The notes beneath the pieces are model-generated. The model saw only the letters and a list, made by a program, of their open reading frames with translations. It searched no databases and was not told the origin of the DNA. Positions 57,401-64,000 of a DNA stretch of 64,000 nt are shown piece after piece. The translations under genes and the position numbers were made by a program. Positions within the stretch are counted from its first letter, which is position 1. Every line of letters starts with the position of its first letter. The DNA comes from Candolleomyces eurysporus. Lineage: Eukaryota; Basidiomycota; Agaricomycetes; Agaricales; Psathyrellaceae. Where the stretch lies: the NCBI GenBank assembly GCA_027579435.1, contig JANBPK010001211.1:31951-95950 (forward strand). Direction: 5' to 3'.

Positions 57401-58990
57401 CCGAAACCCTTTCTTTCGATCTCTTCATTCTACTCTACCATACCATCTCTGCCGCCACCATCATTCGTATCCTTCATGTTTCTACCTCCGGCTTTCAAAC
57501 CTTGCGACGTCAATTTACCCTATTCTCATTATCCCAGTAGTATTAGACATTACGGTAGATGTACCTCAGCATGCTTCAATCGAATTCAATCCACCATCTG
57601 ATATTTGAAACTCGTGGGCTGTTCCGTCACGGTAGCGAATATCGTTTGCACTACGGACTACGGACTAAGGTCCAGACAAATCTGCGATACATCGTGTTGC
57701 ACCCGGACGGAAATGCGTTCCGTATAGGGAACTTTTCCTTTTCTCCCGATTGGCGAAACCTGACATCCATGCACAGGTTTTGCTGTCGTATCCGCCCGAT
57801 CACAGGCATCGATATCAGGGCAGGCACTTTGCCCGGACACGTTCATCTGCCTTTCAGGGCCTTTACAGGATACGTATTACAATTCATCCATCGNCCCCCC
57901 AAGGCCTGATGCACTGGTGTTAACTCAGACCATCAAGCTAGTCATCCGATTCGCGATATGGATGGCCTTGAAGAGATGAGACTGGCTAAGAATTTCCAAG
58001 AATTTAGCAAGGTATGCGAGAAAGTCCAGGTTTACCCAAAGGTTACCCTGATATTACTGCACGCCGCGCCGGGAGACACAAGGGTGCTTCAACGGATCGC
58101 ACCACATGCGTTTGGTTCCAATGCGAATGCGACGGGGACGCTCTCACAATTTGGGGAAATTTTGTGTATTGCTCTACTCGGATACCTTCATTGAAATTCA
58201 CAATTATCAGCGAGCCAGCTGATACCAGTATTATAAGCTGAGTTGACTCATGCCACCTCTATCCTCGACATCATTTTGAGCTGATGGCTCACTTCCCGGC
58301 ACGTGTTGTCGAAATATGGGATCCCGAAAACCCCAATGAGCACGATGCTTTCCTTCCACCAAATCGGTACTTGAAAGCCGTTATGTGCAAGATTCAATTT
58401 CGTTGTCACCGGGCCTTCAGGCCTCAGGGATAGCACGCATCCCGACACTGAATGAACAAAAGGAATTCGCGACGCTGGCAGGGTATTGATCCATTGGGCG
58501 GGCCACCTGTAAGCATTACTATCTTCACCAGCTCCCATTCTCGTTTGAAATATTCGTACATACAGCAGAGATAGCAGCCGGAGCCAATCTCGGCAAGCCT
58601 TTCAGAGAGCTCTGCGGATATCATACCCGGTTTTCACAGTCCCAACCCAGCACGCAAATGCAGGGCATTCGCTCTCTTTTCCGGGTAGCCCCAACTGGAA
58701 GCTCTCCGTGTACAGAAACGTGTTTGACCTCGTGAAATATTACGTCTGCTGGTTCACCGATTTGTCCTCTTCGTGCACCTACAGTGTGACGGAGACAAGG
58801 GGCACGATCATGGCGTACACGCATCCTTGGGCCGAGTCTAGGCTTGGCGACAATGTGCTTGCCGCCCGCTTCCAACGGCCGATTGAGGACTTTTATGAGC
58901 TGCGAGGCCATTCATTATGGGTGGTAAGCGACATATAAATATCGAGACCTCCCTTTGGAAGCTAACGCCTGGCCACCCGTCATCTTCAAT
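57401..58990. other. No gene recognised; scattered short frames
   Basis: Frames at 57559-57909 and 57958-58194 have protein-like stretches (YRLHYGLRTKVQTNLRYIVL) but no start, splice or family support. An N lies at 57894 before a C run. The 58250-58930 part reads as protein only across several stops. It may be decayed genes. Confidence 0.35.
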
Positions 58991-60630
58991 ATGTATGACA
59001 GCACTCTCGGCGCTGTACTCGCTGCTTATGGAGTTGGCACTTTTCTTTTTGGTATCCTTTCGCTCCAGACAGCAATCTACTACCAGTAAGTACTCCCAGT
59101 TGAATAGCAGCTAGATGCCGATAAGCTCACGTTCCGAGTAGCAAACACCGCAGTGACCCAGTCTCCTTGAAGCTAATCGTAAGTATTCGCGATTATACTC
59201 AACCTTAATCAAGCTGAAGGACAGATCAGGTTGCACTTGTCTGGTGAGAGCGAATCTATGAATGTGGATACTGTTGTTGACGACGGCAGCATGTCATTCT
59301 CAGGTCGCTAGAGCTGGCTCACACCTGCATTTCGTCTGTTTTCGCGTACAAGGTATTGCACGAAAAAGCCCATCACCAACGAATTTGGTGCAAATACTAT
59401 CCTTCCAGTGTTTAATAACAAATTTTGGAGATGCAAGGGCTCTCTCGAAGACGCAGCAACTCGTTGCCGTCAATGGTATTATAGCTGGGTTGATTATGGC
59501 AGCTGTGCAGGTATGATTCTTCAGCCTCCTGAAATTGTATCTGATGCTTGGTTTCACAGTCATACTCAGCTTTCCGTTTGTACCGGCTCCAAACTTCGAA
59601 ATCGGTTGTTATTCCTTCGATTTGTTTGGTTTTCACCGCTTTACGCGGTGCCATCTTGATCGCTGGAGTGGTTAATGGAATCCACCCTCGCCCGTCTACG
59701 CAGACAAGATTTTGGAGAATCCTCCTGATGTTTGCAGGCATTTTGGGCTTTGTCCCCGATCTTCTCCTCGGCATTGGACTCGGCTTAGAATTTTGGCGTC
59801 GCAGACACAATCTTGTTTTGCTTCAATCGCAGGAACTCAGGCTGGCATCAGACTCAAGTTCTCATAGGGAAATGCCTTCTGTTGTTGATCAAGTCATCCT
59901 GCTCTGCATTAGTATGNTTTTTTTTGGTTTTCTCTGAAATTTCTTACATCCTTGCTGAAGAGGCAAAGATACAAATCTATTTTCATGGTGTGTTCCAGTA
60001 ACCCGTCGGTGCACACTCCCCAGAAATCATTAAAATCCATTGCAGCATATGCACAGCAGTGATGCTGGCTCTGGTTCGTTGGGATCCCCTTCGAGAAGAT
60101 TATAATGCAACTCAACTCTGTGAATGTAGTATTTTGGTTCGAACTCTATGCTCTGGCTAGTATTCGGATACCTCGCCTTCCGATGTGAGTCCCTTCTCTT
60201 GCTTATATTACTTCTTCGGGGAATAAATCGATGGCGAAATCTTCTAGCATATTCTATTAGTTTCGTCTCGCTGTGGGCTGTTAGTAATCAATGGCTGTTA
60301 TCTCCTGCTGACTATTCTGGCAGTGTACTGTATAGGCCTCTTTCCGACCATGAGGCTACCCTCCACATGCAGAGTGCTTCGAATCCCTTGAACCTGGTAG
60401 CGAAACCCGCCGTTTCCCTCTTCCCTCACATTCACTAACGAGGCCAAGAAGGTGCCGATTTCACCTTCTTCCTTAGAGGCAGTTGGACAACCAGGTGCAT
60501 CGACGTCCGACATAGCCACTATCGAAGTGAGTGTCTCTGGGTATTTTGGCCTCTTTCCGTGCATTCTGACATGTATCAGACGACGCATACATCGGCAAGA
60601 ATTTGTACCACTCAAGACTTGAGAGTTTGA
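58991..60630 (+). CDS. DUF6534-like multi-pass membrane protein, 3' part disturbed
   Basis: Splicing gives MYDSTLGAVLAAYGVGTFLF, YYHKHRSDPVSLKLIVALVW, SLELAHTCISSVFAYK and CLITNFGDARALSKTQQLVA. GIIAGLIMAAVQSYSAFRLY and a long helix pair to LLLGIGLGLEFWRRRHN follow. This is the seven-helix pattern of the basidiomycete-expanded DUF6534 family, whose role is unknown. The exon that follows SLKLI needs the donor at TCTG|GTGAGA and the acceptor TTCTCAG to give VALVWSLELAHT. From about 59900 the frame is disturbed: an N at 59917 before T8, and a frame change near 60080 between AVMLALVRW and VNVVFWFELYALASI. The expected C-tail (NEAKKVPISPSSLEAVG) is present near 60430-60490, and TTHTSARICTTQDLRV closes it. 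It may be intact with errors, or a recent pseudogene. Confidence 0.55.
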
Positions 60631-61016
60631 TGGACAGCGTCAGAGAAAAAGATCCACCAATCGGTTGCTCATGCAAAGGATTCACCCGGATTGAACATGC
60701 AGAGCTGATTATGTTTCCCATATGACAATTACGTTATCTCTGTCGCCCGAGTATCCGATGTATACTTGCCACCAGTGTTACATTCGCCAGATATAACTAG
60801 GGCCTATGAGGGCTAGTGCTCTGCCTTCTCGTTCTGAACCTTTCGATCGGTCCAGCATTTCCGATTTTAGCATTTGCGGCGATGGTTTGCGGAAATAATA
60901 ATGTTAAGTTGCCGTCAAGCTGTTGTGGTGTGTGATTTCGTGGAACCTACCAGTCAAGATAAGTTCCTTCTCAGGTATTAACTGCATGTCACATTGACCA
61001 CACTGGCCATTGAACT
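60631..61016. other. Intergenic
   Basis: No coding or repeat signal; promoter of the F-box gene. Confidence 0.4.
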
Positions 61017-62666
61017 ATGACCCCCTCATCCGTCCCGAATGTCGAGGTGCAGATGATTGCTTGCAGTCAGACGCAGCCAGCTAGTAGCGACCACTCATCC
61101 ACAGAATCTCCGTTCTTGAGTCTCTCGGACGAGATGATGATCCATGCACTGTATTATCTCGATACAGCTAATCTCATCCGATGTGCTCAGGTGTGCCGTC
61201 TCCTCAATCTCCTTGCTATACAAGTCGTCTTGGACCGGCGGTCGTTGTGGAATCCCCAGAGCATTTGTAATATCAAGGTCGAAACATCCTTTCGCAACCC
61301 ACCAGACATCCTTTCAGCCCTTCTCCTGTCCGTTCACATTACGAAGATGGGGTACATCGCTTTCGACTTCACCCAACTTCCAAATTCATACAATGACCTC
61401 GAGATTCCGTTGACACGGGCATCGCATCTCATTGCACGGCTTGAATCGTTGGACGATGTTGCCTTCCAATTCAGTCCAATACGGCCATATTCAGAATTCT
61501 CCGACAAGAAGTTAGGGAAGCTGTGTCAAGCTTTCGCTCATATACTCAACCTTGTGATGGACAAGTCATGCAGCAAGCTACAATTTGCCCACTTGGATAC
61601 ATCTCCGCTGGGAAAGCATTATTCCTTCAAACGAAGTGACAAACCTCCTAGCGGCATCCTCGCTCATTTCAAGGGATATTTCAAGGAGGGGCCCCTGCGA
61701 AAGCAAAGCTCATCGAAGAAGAAATTCGTTATACGCGAGGTACACGTTACGGAGTGCGGGTCGGGGTGGCCCACATCCTACCGTCCCCACGATCACTTGA
61801 AATGGCAGCCAAGCTAACGCGCTTGGACACCGGCTCCATGAACCTTTTCCAANCCCCCCTTTTCCTCCTGGATATTTCCCATCCTCCAAGCCTCTGGCGT
61901 CACCCATCTATCCATTGGCATGAAAGACCTCCCCGCGAACGAGGGGAGCCAATACATCCTCGATAGGCTCGCCGCAGTAGTTCCGAACATCATCCTCCTG
62001 ACCATCTACAGTATCGTGGATGAGCAGGTATATGACATCTTATCATGGATAGGTAAATTCCCGAAGCTTGGAACCCTCTCCCTTCCCCTCAATTTCCCTA
62101 CCGAACTCGAGGCCCACAAAATTGACCTTCACCTACCTGAGCTCTGGCGGTTCGAATGCGCCTCGGAGCTTCTCCCCGTTCTGTTCGAGGAGGAATGCCG
62201 AGTCGACTTCCCGAAACTCAACTCCGTCGCAATCACCCACTACGGCTTTGACATTGCTCTTCTCGCAGAGAGCATACCGCGAGCGAGGGAGATGATTCGG
62301 AAGAAGAGCGGCACGGATTGTCTTCTTTTCCTGGCCCTTCGGCTGACGGCTGACCACCTTCAGTCCAAAGTCACCCCGGCCATGCGAGACGGGGTCAGAC
62401 CGACGCACAAAACCCTCGACTTTTCGAAAGGGTTTGAAGGGGTCTCGCCTTTGGAGCTCTCCTTGCCTGGAACCAGGGAGGATATCCGCCTTGGGATTTT
62501 GGACAATGATATTATGGGTATCCTGACTTTGTTCCCCGACGTTTTTAGCCTCATCCTTAGTTCTACGGAGTGGTATCTGAAGAGACCCGCACAGTACCTA
62601 GAGCCCGAGCATGTAAAAAAGTTCAGAAAGCGATGTCCTCCGTTGAACAGTCTTGTTGTATATTAG
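61017..62666 (+). CDS. F-box protein with apparent frame breaks
   Basis: The N-terminus has an F-box (FLSLSDEMMIHALYYLDTAN, LIRCAQVCRLLNLLA), and the rest is a leucine-rich solenoid-like part (SLESLDDVAF-type strands, ASGVTHLSIGMKDLPANEGS, LAAVVPNIILLTIYSIVDEQ). Two breaks occur. At about 61755-61770, in GCGGGTCGGGG, the frame shifts as if one G were missing; no GT-AG intron of the right phase fits. At 61853 an N before a C run shifts it back, and leaving the N out restores the frame. Correcting both gives one open frame of about 550 residues. Function as a Skp1/SCF adaptor is family knowledge; the target is unknown. It is unrelated in detail to the F-box gene at 13-14.5 kb. Confidence 0.65.
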
Positions 62667-62911
62667 TCAGTTATGGATGGTTGTACTATAGTTCTCAGTC
62701 TTGTATTTCTATCATTGTACCAACATACAGACATTTTTACGCACACAATGACTATGCTTTGTGCTCGAAAGCTTGGCTGGGATAGGGGTGGCCGGCTTCC
62801 GGCAGGTGTCTGTTCCCCGGTGTTGGGCTTTGTTGGACGTCATCGCGTCGGTTTACTCTGGACGGTGATCGTGAGGCTTGACCTCCAACCACATCCCAGT
62901 CGCTCAACGAC

Positions 62912-63745
62912 ATGCTAGGTACGGGCTGCTATTCCCCATTCACAATATTCCCTCTCATAATGCATCGCTTCCGCAGTTGTTGGCTTGACGGGTGGGATTG
63001 CAACTGGCAAATCCACCGTCTCTACCCTCCTGAAATCCAGAGGCATACCCATCGTTGATGCGGATATTATCGCTCGACAAGTCGTTGAACCAGGAACCCC
63101 AGCTCTTGCGAAGATAGAAGCCCACTTTGGGCTTCAGGTCATCCAAGCAGACGGCTCTCTTGACCGAAAACAACTAGGCTCTATTATCTTCAATGACGCA
63201 GCACAACGTGCCAAGCTGAATGCCATTGTACACCCGGCGGTGCGCAAGGCCATGGGGTGGGAGGTTGTGAGGCACTGGTTCAAAGGGGAAAAGATCTGTG
63301 TTATGGACGTTCCCCTTCTTATTGAGGGACCTCTGCACAAAATGGTTGGGAAAGTAGTTGTGGTATACTGGTGAGTGAGCCAACAAGCTCTTCCTAGCAA
63401 AGCCCCTGAACTCTGTCCTATCCCCCCAGCTCTGAAGAAATTCAGCTGCAGCGCTTGATACAACGTGACAACTCAACTCGGGAGGACGCTCTTTCTCGGC
63501 TGCGCTCGCAGATGCCCATTGCAGACAAGGTTGCGTATGCAGACGTCGTCCTCGACAACTCGGGTACGCATCAAGATCTAGAAGCTCAGGTTGACGACTT
63601 GCTACGTCGCCTGGACAAGGAGGTTGGATGGACTTGGCGCATAAGCTGGCTGTTTCCTCCATTCGCAATCGCCTCAGCGGCTCTGCTCCTCCTTTGGCGA
63701 ACGGTTAAGCGGAGGAGAAGGAACCAGAGACGGAAACGAAGTTAA
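62912..63745 (+). CDS. CAB5: Dephospho-CoA kinase with C-terminal membrane anchor
   Basis: Performs the last step of coenzyme A synthesis, phosphorylating the ribose 3'-hydroxyl of dephospho-CoA with ATP. Exons 62912-62918 (seven bases), 62977-63370 and 63430-63745 give 238 residues. The P-loop is VGLTGGIATGKSTVSTLL, the acceptor-site acid lies in IPIVDADIIARQVVEPGTPA, and NAIVHPAVRKAMGWEVVRHW, KICVMDVPLLIEGPLHKMVG and the lid QRLIQRDNSTREDALSRLRS follow. The C-terminus has a helix (WLFPPFAIASAALLLLW) followed by an Arg/Lys-rich end, so the enzyme is probably held to a membrane, as reported for yeast Cab5 on mitochondria and lipid droplets. Start and phases agree. Confidence 0.93.
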
Positions 63746-63812
63746 CATATTGTGAATTGCATCACTGTCATGGCCGAGAGACGACTTGAGGGAAGATATC
63801 ACAAAAATAGCC

Positions 63813-63817
63813 AAAAA
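63813..63817 (-). terminator. Pol III T5 terminator of tRNA-Lys
   Basis: TTTTT on the minus strand, 10 bases past the tRNA 3' end. Confidence 0.75.
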
Positions 63818-63827
63818 GTAACCTGTA

Positions 63828-63916
63828 GCCCACCGCGAGGGTCGAACTCGCAGCCTTCAGATTTCAATGCCACAGCCTTAAGAGTCTGACGCTCTATCCG
63901 ATTGAGCTAGGCGGGC
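63828..63916 (-). tRNA. tRNA-Lys (anticodon CTT) with a 16-nt intron
   Basis: Read on the minus strand: acceptor arm GCCCGCC pairs with GGTGGGC, D-arm GCTC...GAGC, anticodon stem TCAGA/TCTGA around loop CTCTTAA, and T-arm GCGAG-TTCGACC-CTCGC. The intron of 16 bases sits in the standard place after base 37. A TTTTT Pol III stop follows at 63813-63817. Confidence 0.93.
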
Positions 63917-63988
63917 ATTAGTACTGTACTCTGGGTAAGCTAGAGACTGCGCACAAACCGAAAAGTCGCCGGAAAAAGTAAACGCATA

Positions 63989-64000
63989 GCCCANCGCGAG
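63989..64000 (-). tRNA. 3' end of a second tRNA-Lys copy, cut by the window edge
   Basis: GCCCANCGCGAG matches the 3' end of the neighbouring tRNA (GCCCACCGCGAG) apart from the N at 63994, and a TTTTT stop lies at the same distance (63973-63977). It is likely a tandem duplicate. Confidence 0.6.

Noticed and set aside
58250..58620. Plus-strand protein-like reading (MAHFPARVVEIWDPENPNEH)
   Set aside because: Stops interrupt it after about 50 codons and no intron rescues it, so it is not called as a gene.
59225..59310. TGA in VALVW* as proof that the DUF6534-like gene is dead
   Set aside because: A GT-AG intron from TCTG|GTGAGA to TTCTCAG gives VALVWSLELAHT, the family sequence, and removes the stop.

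Overview
The window is nuclear DNA from a filamentous basidiomycete, most likely an Agaricomycete. The evidence is gene-dense sequence with many 45-65 nt GT-AG introns, very small exons, F-box/LRR proteins of the agaric type, small DUF6593-like and DUF6534-like proteins, a Yck-type casein kinase and an intron-bearing tRNA-Lys. No bacterial operons, CRISPR arrays or intact transposons were seen. Exon coordinates were worked out by hand. For most genes the summed exon lengths are divisible by three and the exon phases agree.

Layout. 1-646 holds the 3' end of an MFS transporter of the allantoate/nicotinate permease family. 1408-6736 holds two tandem, same-strand paralogues of IucA/IucC-type NRPS-independent siderophore (NIS) synthetases with the same seven-exon plan, separated by an intergenic stretch with an exact ATCAGATAA iron-GATA-type site. 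6995-8724 is a C2/proline-rich Fic1/Inn1-like cytokinesis protein. 8923-9985 is a Frag1/DRAM/Sfk1 membrane protein. 11625-12571 is a DsbA/FrnE-like oxidoreductase. 12981-14501 is an F-box protein, 15129-17110 a Yck-type casein kinase I, 18053-20739 a bifunctional-looking PFK-2/FBPase-2, 21615-22136 a small, probably mitochondrial protein, and 24589-26576 an Hst3/Hst4-like sirtuin. 28317-29562 carries two small proteins. 29883-35667 is a paladin-like triple phosphatase, divergent from an L-arabinokinase-N-terminal-like glycosyltransferase at 35998-38279. Next come an AVT3/4-like vacuolar amino-acid transporter (38788-41511), a small conserved protein (41826-42369) and a large peroxiredoxin-like AhpC/TSA protein (42609-45888). 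Neutral trehalase (46546-49227), SDHAF3 (50140-50670) and cyanase (50894-51742) follow. 52006-56405 is a very large low-complexity protein, followed by degenerate tandem repeats at 56.4-57.4 kb. The right end has a DUF6534-like membrane protein (58991-60630), an F-box gene with an apparent frameshift, dephospho-CoA kinase (62912-63745) and tRNA-Lys(CTT), with the tail of a second copy at the window edge.

How the genes work together. Most are independent housekeeping genes: trehalose and glycolytic control, CoA synthesis, SDH assembly, cyanate detoxification, vacuolar amino acids. The only cluster-like group is the left end: transporter, NIS synthetase, GATA site, NIS synthetase. It looks like a candidate citrate/carboxylate-siderophore locus and is the most interesting part of the window.

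Sequence quality. Single Ns sit beside homopolymer runs throughout. Removing the N, or one base of a T9 run at 44105-44113, restores long reading frames in several genes, so most apparent frame breaks here look like assembly artefacts rather than pseudogenes.
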